A DNA stretch of 36,687 nucleotides from Flavobacterium sp. (GTDB lineage: Bacteria; Bacteroidota; Bacteroidia; Flavobacteriales; Flavobacteriaceae): the NCBI RefSeq assembly GCF_013823965.1, contig NZ_PNNA01000017.1:1-36687 (forward strand). Direction: 5' to 3'. Position numbers and translations under genes: made by a program. Below are positions 17,288 to 24,905 of the stretch, one piece after another (position 1 is the stretch's first letter; every line of letters starts with the position of its first letter). The notes beneath the pieces are model-generated. The model did not search any database, was not told where the DNA came from, and saw only the letters and a list, made by a program, of their open reading frames with translations.

Positions 17288-17421
17288 GGTTTTGATTAAT
17301 TACTTGTTTATTTCAATCTGAACAGAGAAGATTATTCAATAGTCAGTTGTATCGTAAGGTAGAAACTGATAATGGTAAATCAAAATCAACAATTGGAGGC
17401 CTATAAACGGCCTCCTTTTTT
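17288..17421 (+). ncRNA. Putative structured small RNA, unit 3 of 3
   Basis: Predicted transcript of about 134 nt starting GG. GGTTTTGATT (17288-17297) pairs with AATCAAAATC (17378-17387), ten pairs including one G-U. An inner hairpin pairs TCAGTT with AACTGA (about 17343-17369). The terminator ends 20 bases before the stop of the convergent NYN gene. Confidence 0.6.
17395..17421 (+). terminator. Terminator of RNA unit 3
   Basis: GGAGGCC/GGCCTCC 7-bp stem (17395-17401 with 17409-17415) and six T. It sits between the convergent RNA and NYN genes. Confidence 0.85.
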
Positions 17422-17440
17422 GTGTTATATCAACTTATGT

Positions 17441-18244
17441 TTAACTGTAGCGCAACCTTACAAAAACGTGTTTGATTCCTTTTTTGTCGGATTCTCTTTC
17501 ATCAATTTCTAGAATATCAGATAAGGATTTCAACATGGGAGTTAGTTTTGAAAACCCGTAATTTCTGGGGTCGAATTCCGGTTTTTTCTTCACTATGAGG
17601 TTTCCCACATCGCCAAGAAATGCCCAACCATCTTCATCGCCAATAGCATCGAGGGTGTCTTCGATGAGTTCTATGGTTTGGTTATCGATTTTATTGAGGG
17701 GTTTTTCTTCCGTTTTCTCGGGAATTTTTGCGGCCACTTTTTCAATGACTTTTTTGTTTTCCTCTGCTAACCTTGTTTTGGGGGATTTCTTCTTGATGGC
17801 GCCATCCAAAACTTCTATGTAAATGAATCTATCGCAAGCTACAATAAAGGAATTGGGTGTTTTCTTTTCGCCAATACCAATGACTTTCATTCCGGATTCC
17901 CTCAAACGGATGGCCAATCGAGTGAAATCGCTGTCGCTGGAAACAATGCAAAAACCATCTACTTTGTCGGAATACAACAAATCCATCGCATCGATAATCA
18001 TGGCCGAATCCGAAGAGTTTTTTCCCACGGTGTAACTGTATTGTTGAATAGGAGTAATCGCGTGTTCCAATAAAACACTTTTCCATCCGCCGGCATTGGG
18101 CTTGGTCCAATCGGCATAAATGCGTTTTGTGGTTGGTGTTCCGTATTTGGCTACTTCTTCCATCATTCCTTTGACATTGCTGTAAGGAACATTATCGGCA
18201 TCAATGAGAACGGCAAGTTTTAGTTCTTCGGAGTTTTGTGACAT
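17441..18244 (-). CDS. NYN-domain putative ribonuclease with C-terminal LOTUS (OST-HTH) domain
   Basis: A PIN-like nuclease fold (NYN/DUF88, LabA-like) in residues about 8-145, with the acidic active-site set Asp15 and Asp17 (LIDADN), Asp79 (SSDSAM), Asp85 and Asp104/Asp106 (SSDSDF). A charged linker (about 150-190) leads to a LOTUS/OST-HTH domain (about 192-267: WAFLGDVGNLIVKKKPEFD, then FSKLTPMLKSL), which in known cases binds RNA. The combination points to an RNA-guided or RNA-recognising cleavage or decay factor; the substrate is unknown. It is transcribed toward the three RNA cassettes and shares no promoter with them. Length 267 is normal for this architecture. Confidence 0.88.
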   Translation of the reverse strand: MSQNSEELKLAVLIDADNVPYSNVKGMMEEVAKYGTPTTKRIYADWTKPNAGGWKSVLLEHAITPIQQYSYTVGKNSSDSAMIIDAMDLLYSDKVDGFCIVSSDSDFTRLAIRLRESGMKVIGIGEKKTPNSFIVACDRFIYIEVLDGAIKKKSPKTRLAEENKKVIEKVAAKIPEKTEEKPLNKIDNQTIELIEDTLDAIGDEDGWAFLGDVGNLIVKKKPEFDPRNYGFSKLTPMLKSLSDILEIDERESDKKGIKHVFVRLRYS

Positions 18245-18249
18245 ATAAA

Positions 18250-18270
18250 AATAGTGTTCAGTACCCAGAA
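18250..18270. repeat. Short heptad repeat in the NYN leader
   Basis: AATAGTG, TTCAGTA and CCCAGAA in register. The 12-mer TAGTGTTCAGTA is identical to one at 19817-19828. Confidence 0.4.
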
Positions 18271-18287
18271 GTGGGTATTTATTGAAT

Positions 18288-18295
18288 CAAATGTA
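18288..18295 (-). promoter_or_regulatory. Candidate -7 box of the NYN gene
   Basis: TACATTTG on the minus strand, full match to TAnnTTTG, 44 nt from the ATG at 18244. Confidence 0.45.
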
Positions 18296-18507
18296 CAAAG
18301 TTTATCGTTATTAATGGTACTAGGTTTGGGATTGTAATGAAAATTACCAAAAAGAAAAAAATACAAAGTAAAAAGGATGCAATTGAAATACCAAGAAATT
18401 GTTGGGTGTAATTCCATTTTATAATTAGTGATAAATTACTTTATTAGTCAATGAACTGGAATCTAAAAATAAATTTGCTTTCGAGACCATAATAAATTAT
18501 AAATAAT

Positions 18508-18515
18508 TAATTTTG
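18508..18515 (+). promoter_or_regulatory. Candidate -7 box of the alpha-oxoamine synthase gene
   Basis: TAATTTTG, full match to TAnnTTTG, 35 nt before the ATG at 18550. A second match, TAAATTTG, lies at 18470-18477. Neither has a clear TTG. Confidence 0.4.
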
Positions 18516-18549
18516 CCACTTCAAAAAAAGATAAAATACTCAATATATT

Positions 18550-19812
18550 ATGGTAAAAGATTTATTCGAAAGAATTCAAAACAATAAAGGACCATTGGGA
18601 AAATGGGCTTCACAAGCAGAAGGTTATTTTGTGTTTCCAAAATTGGAAGGCGAATTGGGACCAAGAATGCAATTTCAAGGAAAAGAGGTTTTAAACTGGA
18701 GTTTGAACGATTATTTAGGTCTGGCAAATCATCCAGAAGTGCGTAAAGCAGATGCGGATGCGGCGATTGAATACGGTGCAGCTGCCCCAATGGGAGCACG
18801 TATGATGAGCGGTCACACCAAATATCACGAACAATTAGAGAATGAATTAGCTGCTTTTGTAATGAAAGAATCGGCTTATTTGTTGAATTTTGGTTACCAA
18901 GGAATGGTGTCTATTATTGATGCTTTGGTGACTAGAAACGACGTGATCGTGTATGATGTTGATGGTCACGCTTGTATTATTGACGGCGTTCGTTTGCACA
19001 GCGGAAAACGTTTTACATACAAACACAACGACATCGAAAGTATGGAGAAAAACCTGCAACGTGCCACAAAATTGGCTACGGAACAAGGTGGAGGAATCCT
19101 TTTTATTACTGAAGGTGTTTTCGGGATGCGTGGTCAACAAGGAAAGTTGAAAGAGATTGTGGAAATGAAAAAGAAATACAATTTCCGTCTTTTGGTTGAT
19201 GATGCACACGGTTTTGGTACACTTGGAAAAACAGGTGCCGGAGCAGGCGAGGAGCAAGGTTGCCAAGATGGAATTGATGTTTACTTTTCCACTTTTGCCA
19301 AATCAATGGCGAATATAGGTGCTTTCGTGGCTGCCGACAAAGACATTATCGATTATTTGAAATACAATTTGCGTTCTCAAATGTTTGCCAAAGCATTGCC
19401 AATGATTCAAACCATCGGTTCATTGAAACGTTTGGAATTATTGCGTAATTCATCTGAATTGAAAGATAAACTTTGGGAAAATGTAAACGCTTTGCAAGGT
19501 GGTTTGAGAAGCAAAGGATTTAATATTGGTGATACCAATACTTGTGTTACTCCAGTTTACCTTGAAGGAAGTGTGCCGGAAGCGATGGTGATGGTAAATG
19601 ATTTAAGAGAAAACTACGGTATTTTCTTGTCGATCGTGATTTATCCGGTGATTCCAAAAGGAATGATTTTATTGCGCGTTATTCCTACGGCATCTCATAC
19701 ATTAGCGGATATTGACCAAACATTATCTGCTTTTGAAGCCATTCGCGAGAAATTGGTAAACGGAACTTACAAAGAAATCGCCAGCAGAACCACTGTTGAT
19801 TTGGACGCTTAA
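18550..19812 (+). CDS. PLP-dependent alpha-oxoamine synthase, serine palmitoyltransferase or cysteate acyltransferase type
   Basis: Condenses an acyl thioester with an amino acid, releasing CO2, on a pyridoxal phosphate cofactor. The 420 residues match the SPT/KBL/BioF family. The PLP lysine is Lys251 in STFAKSMANIGAF, the ring-stacking histidine is His140 (DVDGHACIIDG), and Asp217/His220 lie in LVDDAHGFGTLG. MMSGHTKYHEQLE near 85-97 is a family landmark. Two products are plausible: 3-ketosphinganine from serine (sphingolipids), or the capnine precursor from cysteate (sulfonolipids, known in gliding flavobacteria). The motif EGVFGMRGQQGKL differs from the EGVFSMEGD form I recall in Bacteroides SPT, which leans toward a separate subtype. 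KBL (threonine breakdown) is less likely because no threonine dehydrogenase gene is nearby. Confidence 0.75.
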   Translation: MVKDLFERIQNNKGPLGKWASQAEGYFVFPKLEGELGPRMQFQGKEVLNWSLNDYLGLANHPEVRKADADAAIEYGAAAPMGARMMSGHTKYHEQLENELAAFVMKESAYLLNFGYQGMVSIIDALVTRNDVIVYDVDGHACIIDGVRLHSGKRFTYKHNDIESMEKNLQRATKLATEQGGGILFITEGVFGMRGQQGKLKEIVEMKKKYNFRLLVDDAHGFGTLGKTGAGAGEEQGCQDGIDVYFSTFAKSMANIGAFVAADKDIIDYLKYNLRSQMFAKALPMIQTIGSLKRLELLRNSSELKDKLWENVNALQGGLRSKGFNIGDTNTCVTPVYLEGSVPEAMVMVNDLRENYGIFLSIVIYPVIPKGMILLRVIPTASHTLADIDQTLSAFEAIREKLVNGTYKEIASRTTVDLDA

Positions 19813-19814
19813 AA

Positions 19815-19849
19815 ATTAGTGTTCAGTATTCAGTTTTTAGTTCGCAGTT
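19815..19849. repeat. Degenerate 7-nt-period repeat after the synthase stop
   Basis: Five heptads in register, four of them carrying CAGT or TAGT: ATTAGTG, TTCAGTA, TTCAGTT, TTTAGTT and CGCAGTT. It starts three bases after the stop codon. Confidence 0.6.
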
Positions 19850-19860
19850 ATTATAAGTAA

Positions 19861-19893
19861 AAAAACCTTTCGTTAATTCGAAAGGTTTTTTTT
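19861..19893. terminator. Bidirectional terminator between synthase and GNAT genes
   Basis: A 12-bp stem pairs AAAAACCTTTCG (19861-19872) with CGAAAGGTTTTT (19879-19890), followed by a T run. A-rich on the other side, so usable by both convergent genes. Confidence 0.85.
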
Positions 19894-19899
19894 GTATAA

Positions 19900-19934
19900 A
19901 CTGATTACTGTTTTTCAAACTGACCACTGACCAC
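19900..19934. repeat. Degenerate 7-nt-period repeat before the GNAT gene stop
   Basis: Heptads ACTGATT, ACTGTTT, TTCAAAC and then TGACCAC twice. Read on the minus strand it contains repeated CAGT, like the repeat at 19815. Confidence 0.5.
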
Positions 19935-19938
19935 TTTT

Positions 19939-21057
19939 TTAAAGATTTTTGATAAACGTTTTTCTTCTACAATGAATTCTTGGGTCGAAGTTTTTCCATA
20001 AATTATGGATGGCGTGATTCTCTTCCAATTCAGGAGTTCGGATGCAGTTGACGATTCCTTTTTCGGAGAAAGTTTTGAAATATTCGTCAAAAATAATGGC
20101 TGTCACGCCTTTGTTTTGATATTCTGGATGAACGCCTATCAAGTAAAAAACAACATCTTTGCTGTCTTTCCTGGCTTTGAGCAAATGATAAAATCCAAAA
20201 GGGAAAAGTTTGCCTTTGGCTTTCTGCAACGCTTGTGAAAAACTTGGCATCACAATACTGAAAGCCACGATGTCATTGTTTTTGTCCATCACAAATTTGA
20301 TGTATTCCGGATTGATGAAACTGATGTATTTCTTCTTGAAATATTCTTTTTGAATGTCGGTGATGGCCACAAACGAAGATAAATTGGCGTAGGAACTGTT
20401 GAACAAATCAAACATTTTGTCCACATAAGGCATAATGTCTTTTGTTTTGGTAAAGTTCAAGCTCGTCAGTTCGTAACGCTTTTTGATTAATGCTTGCGCT
20501 TTCAAGAAGAATTCGGGTTTCACGTTCGAAAAAGGGAAAATGCTTTCGATGTATTCTTTCTCCTTTACAAATCCCAATTGTTCCAAATGAGTGGCATAAT
20601 ATGGATGATTGTACCAAGTAATCATCGTTCCCATTTCGTCAAAACCTTTGGTGAGCACGCCCACTTTGTCCAGGTTGGAGAAACCCATCGGTCCTTCGAC
20701 GTGTTCCAAATTGTTTTTTCTGCCTAATTCGTATGCTTTTTCCAGCAAGGCTTTGGTTACTTCGATGTCGTCTATCACGTCGAACCAGCCAAATCGAACC
20801 TTTTTTTTGTGTTGGTCGTTGACTTCGTTCCAGTTGATGATAGCGGCAATTCTTCCCACAATTTGATTGTCTTTGTAAGCCAAATAAAAATAGGCTTCGG
20901 CACTTTCGAAAGCGGGATTTTTGGTTTTGTCGAACGAGGCCAACTCGTCGGCGATGATGGGTGGCACCCAGTAGTTGTTGTCTTTGTATAAGGAGAAAGG
21001 AAATTTTACGAATTCGGTCATTTCCTTTTTGGTAACGGCTTCTTTTATGGTAATCAT
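19939..21057 (-). CDS. Large GNAT-fold acyltransferase, candidate bacterial ceramide-synthase-like N-acyltransferase
   Basis: A 372-residue protein of the YghO-like GNAT group. The C-terminal half holds the acyl-CoA loop GVHPEYQNKGVTAIIFDEYF (about 313-332), with the usual Q-x-K-G signature. The N-terminal half looks like a degenerate second GNAT lobe (VGRIAAIINWN near 72). Typical N-acetyltransferases are half this size. From memory, a GNAT-type protein acts as ceramide synthase (bCerS) in Caulobacter and is linked to the serine palmitoyltransferase gene. Finding this protein next to an SPT-type gene suggests it N-acylates the long-chain base. That is inference; a general acetyltransferase is the alternative. 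It lies 21 bases downstream of the outer-membrane protein gene on the same strand. Confidence 0.65.
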   Translation of the reverse strand: MITIKEAVTKKEMTEFVKFPFSLYKDNNYWVPPIIADELASFDKTKNPAFESAEAYFYLAYKDNQIVGRIAAIINWNEVNDQHKKKVRFGWFDVIDDIEVTKALLEKAYELGRKNNLEHVEGPMGFSNLDKVGVLTKGFDEMGTMITWYNHPYYATHLEQLGFVKEKEYIESIFPFSNVKPEFFLKAQALIKKRYELTSLNFTKTKDIMPYVDKMFDLFNSSYANLSSFVAITDIQKEYFKKKYISFINPEYIKFVMDKNNDIVAFSIVMPSFSQALQKAKGKLFPFGFYHLLKARKDSKDVVFYLIGVHPEYQNKGVTAIIFDEYFKTFSEKGIVNCIRTPELEENHAIHNLWKNFDPRIHCRRKTFIKNL

Positions 21058-21078
21058 TTATTTTTTGAAATTGTAAGT

Positions 21079-22014
21079 TTATCCTTTTTTAGTTTTTTTT
21101 GCTCTTCTTATGGCTTTTTTGTCTGAATCTCCCGTGTCGATTTTAGTGCGGACTTCTTTGTAATTGGCGTCATATCGCCAAGAAAATCCAATTCCTCCAT
21201 AAAGTATCGAAGGCGTGTTTTTTAAACTGGTACTTATCGAAGCATCAATTTGCATGTCCTTGTGAATCAAATAAGCTGCCCCGCCACGAACAATGGCATC
21301 ACTGTAAAAATCACTCATATAGCCTTGATTTTCTATAAATCCAGACCAGTTTTTATTGAATCCTTTGGTCAAGGTAATTCCGTATCCATAACTTGGGAAA
21401 TCGGTTCCAATGTAATCGGCGATGATATTGGTTACGAAAACCCAACTTCCGTCACCCAAATGATTTTGGGCAATCAGCATTACTTTTGGTGAAATGGCAG
21501 CCTCCGGTGAAAAATAATAAGGATTGTCAGAGAAAGTAAGATTGGCACCCGCAAAGACGGAAACAGCCGGAATTAATTGACGCCAATTGAACGAATGATT
21601 GGCTTTCCAGCTATAAATATTTACTTTTTTTTCGTAATTCTTGAATGGATCGTAAATCAAATATTTGGCACCTAATACGGTTTGCTTCATGGCAGATTTA
21701 TCTGGATATTTTATGGCGGGGTTAAATACCTCATGTTGGTATTGAAAGTCGGCAACAAATTCCAGTTTTTCCATGAACAATCCCCATCTTAACGTCAGGT
21801 CTACTCCAAATCCATTGGCATCATATTTCAATATGTCATGATTTTCCTTGATTCCATAAATTCCTGATTCCACTTGTATAACCGATTTTCCCACAGCAAA
21901 AGCAGACATGGTTTCGCCTGGTCTGTTCGAATTGATTTCATCGGTGTGTTGTCCATAATGGATAAACGGAATCATTAAAAAGGCTGAAAGAGCTATTGCT
22001 TTGATTTTGTTCAT
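21079..22014 (-). CDS. Outer-membrane beta-barrel protein of the phenol MetA-deg transporter-like family
   Basis: The 311-residue protein has a signal peptide (MNKIKAIALSAFLMIPFIHYGQ). It then shows the family opening NSNRPGETMSAFAVGKSVIQVESG near residues 29-52, followed by alternating amphipathic strands rich in aromatic residues. This places it in the Phenol_MetA_deg-like outer-membrane family (Pfam PF13557), a name that says little about function in Bacteroidota. The last 25 residues are a charged tail (AIRRAKKTKKG) outside the barrel. The 21-base gap to the GNAT gene suggests one transcript, with the barrel first. A -7 box lies at 22050-22057. Confidence 0.75.
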   Translation of the reverse strand: MNKIKAIALSAFLMIPFIHYGQHTDEINSNRPGETMSAFAVGKSVIQVESGIYGIKENHDILKYDANGFGVDLTLRWGLFMEKLEFVADFQYQHEVFNPAIKYPDKSAMKQTVLGAKYLIYDPFKNYEKKVNIYSWKANHSFNWRQLIPAVSVFAGANLTFSDNPYYFSPEAAISPKVMLIAQNHLGDGSWVFVTNIIADYIGTDFPSYGYGITLTKGFNKNWSGFIENQGYMSDFYSDAIVRGGAAYLIHKDMQIDASISTSLKNTPSILYGGIGFSWRYDANYKEVRTKIDTGDSDKKAIRRAKKTKKG

Positions 22015-22049
22015 ACTTTTTTTTTAGGTTAAAAAGGAATAACGCTTTT

Positions 22050-22057
22050 CAAATGTA
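22050..22057 (-). promoter_or_regulatory. Candidate -7 box of the beta-barrel/GNAT operon
   Basis: TACATTTG on the minus strand, full match to TAnnTTTG, 36 nt from the ATG at 22014. Confidence 0.45.
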
Positions 22058-22112
22058 CTATATTTTATTATTTATTTAAGAATGATATTTTAATTTTGAA
22101 CGTTGGAATTGT

Positions 22113-22120
22113 TAATTTTG
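22113..22120 (+). promoter_or_regulatory. Candidate -7 box of the DUF4834-yfhO-like operon
   Basis: TAATTTTG matches TAnnTTTG and lies 18 nt before the ATG at 22139, supporting that start over the one at 22103. Confidence 0.45.
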
Positions 22121-22138
22121 CCAAAAAATTATTTGATT

Positions 22139-22420
22139 ATGCAAGAAGCATCTTTTAACGGTTTATTAAAAGCAATATTTTACATGATTGCTTTCTATTA
22201 TATTTTTAAATTTTTGGCAAGATTGTTTTTACCTATTTTGGTTAAAAAAGCAGTAGAAAAAGCGGGCGAAAATTTCCAAAAACAACAACAATATGCCCAA
22301 GGTAATCCTTGGCAAAAAACATCGAATAACGATGAAATCATTATCGATACCGCCAATGCCAAAAAAACTCGTGAAACCAAAAAAGTTGGGGATTACGTGG
22401 ATTACGAAGAAATAGATTAA
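22139..22420 (+). CDS. DUF4834 family small membrane protein
   Basis: A 93-residue protein with one or two membrane segments (about 8-38: LLKAIFYMIAFYYIFKFLAR and LFLPILV). A polar cytoplasmic tail follows with QQQYAQGNPWQ and ends in an acidic VGDYVDYEEID. This matches the DUF4834 pattern known from Bacteroidota. No function is established. It is the first gene of the plus-strand cell-envelope operon, 42 bases upstream of the YfhO-like gene. The earlier in-frame ATG at 22103 lies before the -7 box and was rejected. Confidence 0.8.
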   Translation: MQEASFNGLLKAIFYMIAFYYIFKFLARLFLPILVKKAVEKAGENFQKQQQYAQGNPWQKTSNNDEIIIDTANAKKTRETKKVGDYVDYEEID

Positions 22421-22424
22421 ATTT

Positions 22425-22459
22425 ACCCCAAACCAAAAAACCAAAACCCAACAACCTAT
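22425..22459. repeat. Loose 7-nt-period repeat between DUF4834 and yfhO-like genes
   Basis: Five A/C-only or nearly A/C-only heptads (for example ACCCCAA, ACCAAAA, AACCAAA) fill the gap up to three bases before the next ATG. The periodicity is weaker than at other junctions. Confidence 0.35.
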
Positions 22460-22462
22460 TTC

Positions 22463-24895
22463 ATGAAGCAACTTCAAAAGTTATATCCGCACGCCTTAGT
22501 TGTACTTGGATTTGTATTAATTTCCCTCATTTATTTTTATCCCGTTTTGCAAGGAAAACAAATTTTCCAATCAGATATTGCCCAATACACCGGAATGGCA
22601 AAAGAGCAAAACGATTTTAGAAAGGCTGAAAAAATTGAACCCTATTGGACCAACTCCGCTTTTGGCGGAATGCCGACTTATCAATTGGGTGCCAAATATC
22701 CGCACGATTACGTTGGCATGATTGACGATGTTTTGCGTTTCTTGCCTCGTCCAGCCGATTATTTGTTCCTGTATTTTCTGGGATTTTATGGCTTGCTTTT
22801 GGTTTTGAAAACAGATCCGCTCAAAGCCTTTTTCGGTGCTTTGGCTTTTGGATTTTCCACTTATTTGATCATTATTCTCGGTGTTGGACACAATGCCAAA
22901 GCACACGCGATTGCCTATATGCCTTTGGTTATTGCCGGATTTATATTGGCTTTCCAAAAAAAATACATTTGGGGTGGATTGCTGACGATGTTTGCCGTTG
23001 CCTTGGAAATCAATGCGAATCACTTTCAAATGACGTATTATTTGTTGATTTTCCTATTGGTGCTTTCGGGGTATTTTATTTATCAGGCGGTCAAAGAAAA
23101 AGAATACAAATCATTGTTGACTTCTTTCGGTGTTTTGGCCATAGCCGGGATTTTCGCCATTGGAGCAAATGCCACGAATTTATTGGCGACAGCCGAATAT
23201 GCCAACTTTAGCACAAGAGGAAAAAGCGAATTGTCCATCAATGCTGATGGTTCAAAAAGCATTGGCAACAGCGCCATGTCTCGAGATTACATCACGGAAT
23301 ACAGTTATGGAATTGCCGAAAGTTTTAACCTAATTGCTCCCCGGCTTTTTGGAGGTTCAAATAATGAAGCTTTAGGAAAAGATAGCAAGATGTATTCGTT
23401 TATGATGGAACAAGGAGTTCCAGAAGCGCAAGCCAGTGATTTTGTTTCGGGAATGCCTACATATTGGGGCGACCAACCTATCGTGGCAGCACCGGCTTAC
23501 ATTGGAATTGTGGTTTTCTTTTTGGGAATTTTGGCCTTGTTTGCCGATAAACGAAAAATAAAGTACATCTTTCTTTCGGGAGCGATTATTGCCTTGGTGT
23601 TGTCTTGGGGAAAAAATTTCCCTGCATTGACTGACTTTTTTATTGATAATGTTCCAATGTACAATAAGTTCAGGGCAGTTTCTTCGATACAAGTCATTCT
23701 GGAATTGTGTTTCCCGGTTTTGGCCATTATGGGATTGCAATCCTTTTTTGATATGGAAAAAGAGGCAAGATTTAAAGCCTTGTGGCAATCAGCTGCAGTT
23801 GGTTTCGGAATTATTGTAGGTTTGTTTTTGTTGAAAGGCAATTTCAGTTTTGCCGGAGCTAATGACGGTTATTTCAGGGAAAGTTATGGACCAGCATTTG
23901 TTGATGCTCTTAAAGAAGACAGAATGACGCTGTATTCGGCTGATTTATTGCGTTCTGGTTTTTTTGTTCTGCTTGTGGCCGGTGTTTTATGGTTGTTCAT
24001 CAAAGAAAAATTTGCCCAGAATACGACAATAATTCTAGTAGGATTATTAATGGTTTTCGATTTGTTTTTTGTGGATAAAAAATATGTTTCGGACAAAGAT
24101 TTCGTGAGCAGGAGTGAAGTGGAAGTTCCTTTTCAGGAAACTTCAGCCGATATCCAGATTTTGCAAGACACGACTCATTATCGCGTTTTTGAAGTTCAAG
24201 GCAATTTGTCAAGCGCCAGGGCTTCTTATTTTCATAAATCGATTGGTGGTTACAGCGCCGTGAAACCGCGAAGAATGCAGCAATTATTCGATTACCAAAT
24301 TGCCAAAAACAATATCGAGATTCTCAATATGTTGAACGTGAAATACATTATTCAAACCGATTCAACGGGAGCAGCCTTTCCAGTTCAAAATCCGAATGCC
24401 AATGGAAATGCGTGGTTTGTGAAAAACGTGAAATTAGTTCAATCGGCAGATGAAGAAATGAAAGTATTGGACAAGCTGGATTCAAAAAACGTGGCAGTTG
24501 TAAATCAATTTGAATTTGGTTCCATCTTTAAAAATGATGCCACAAATTTTTCAAAAGATAGTACAGCTACAATTCAATTGGTAAGTTACAAACCCAATTA
24601 TTTAAAATATACTTCAAATAATGCTGGAAATGGATTGGCTGTTTTTTCTGAAATGTATTATGAAAAAGGATGGAAAGCTACCATTGACGGAAAAGAAACT
24701 GGAATTTTTAGAACAGATTATGTTTTAAGAGGATTGCAAATTCCAGCAGGAAAACATGTGATTGAATTTAAGTTTGAACCACAAGTGATACAAACGGGAA
24801 GCACAATTACACTTATCAGCTCTTTGGGAATGTTGCTGTTATTGATTGGCGGTGTTTATTTTGAGAGAAAGAAAAGTTTAAACCTTAAACCTTAA
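22463..24895 (+). CDS. YfhO-family polytopic membrane protein, GT-C-like
   Basis: An 810-residue inner-membrane protein. About a dozen transmembrane helices occupy residues 8-535. A soluble outer domain of some 240 residues follows (about 540-775, including ARASYFHKSIGGYSAVKPRR near 587), and one last membrane helix (about 778-800) precedes a short basic tail. The opening HALVVLGFVLISLIYFYPVL and the FQSDIAQYTGM loop are typical of YfhO proteins. These resemble GT-C glycosyltransferases and act on wall or teichoic polymers in Firmicutes. Here the next two genes encode a GT4 glycosyltransferase and a flippase, so a role in decorating or building a surface glycan is likely but unproven. The last codons lie within a heptad repeat. 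Confidence 0.82.
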   Translation: MKQLQKLYPHALVVLGFVLISLIYFYPVLQGKQIFQSDIAQYTGMAKEQNDFRKAEKIEPYWTNSAFGGMPTYQLGAKYPHDYVGMIDDVLRFLPRPADYLFLYFLGFYGLLLVLKTDPLKAFFGALAFGFSTYLIIILGVGHNAKAHAIAYMPLVIAGFILAFQKKYIWGGLLTMFAVALEINANHFQMTYYLLIFLLVLSGYFIYQAVKEKEYKSLLTSFGVLAIAGIFAIGANATNLLATAEYANFSTRGKSELSINADGSKSIGNSAMSRDYITEYSYGIAESFNLIAPRLFGGSNNEALGKDSKMYSFMMEQGVPEAQASDFVSGMPTYWGDQPIVAAPAYIGIVVFFLGILALFADKRKIKYIFLSGAIIALVLSWGKNFPALTDFFIDNVPMYNKFRAVSSIQVILELCFPVLAIMGLQSFFDMEKEARFKALWQSAAVGFGIIVGLFLLKGNFSFAGANDGYFRESYGPAFVDALKEDRMTLYSADLLRSGFFVLLVAGVLWLFIKEKFAQNTTIILVGLLMVFDLFFVDKKYVSDKDFVSRSEVEVPFQETSADIQILQDTTHYRVFEVQGNLSSARASYFHKSIGGYSAVKPRRMQQLFDYQIAKNNIEILNMLNVKYIIQTDSTGAAFPVQNPNANGNAWFVKNVKLVQSADEEMKVLDKLDSKNVAVVNQFEFGSIFKNDATNFSKDSTATIQLVSYKPNYLKYTSNNAGNGLAVFSEMYYEKGWKATIDGKETGIFRTDYVLRGLQIPAGKHVIEFKFEPQVIQTGSTITLISSLGMLLLLIGGVYFERKKSLNLKP

Positions 24896-24905
24896 ACTTG
24901 AAACC
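24878..24905. repeat. Heptad repeat spanning the yfhO-like stop and glycosyltransferase start
   Basis: TTAAACC twice, then TTAAACT and TGAAACC, exactly in register. It encodes the end of one protein, the 2-base gap and the TTG start of the next. Confidence 0.6.

Larger units (their letters stand above)
16679..17421 (+). repeat. Tandem array of three RNA cassettes
   Basis: The -7 boxes are 311 and 299 bases apart. The two spacers between a terminator and the next -7 box (16830-16975 and 17129-17274) are both 146 bases long and differ at about 19 positions by eye. The RNA interiors are much less alike than the spacers. Upstream of unit 1 the spacer homology fades. Confidence 0.75.
18245..18549. 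other. Divergent promoter region between NYN and alpha-oxoamine synthase genes
   Basis: About 305 bases without a gene. It holds a -7 box for each flanking gene, a short heptad repeat (18250-18270) and a small hairpin TACCCA-GAAG-TGGGTA (18262-18277) in the NYN leader. Confidence 0.5.

Noticed and set aside
16571..17440. CRISPR array or attachment-site repeats
   Set aside because: The repeat unit is about 300 bases with only three copies, containing promoters and terminators; there are no short direct repeats with unique spacers and no cas or integrase genes.
19815..19934. Heptad repeats as insertion-sequence ends or integration sites
   Set aside because: No transposase, no target duplication, and similar repeats occur at other ordinary operon junctions.
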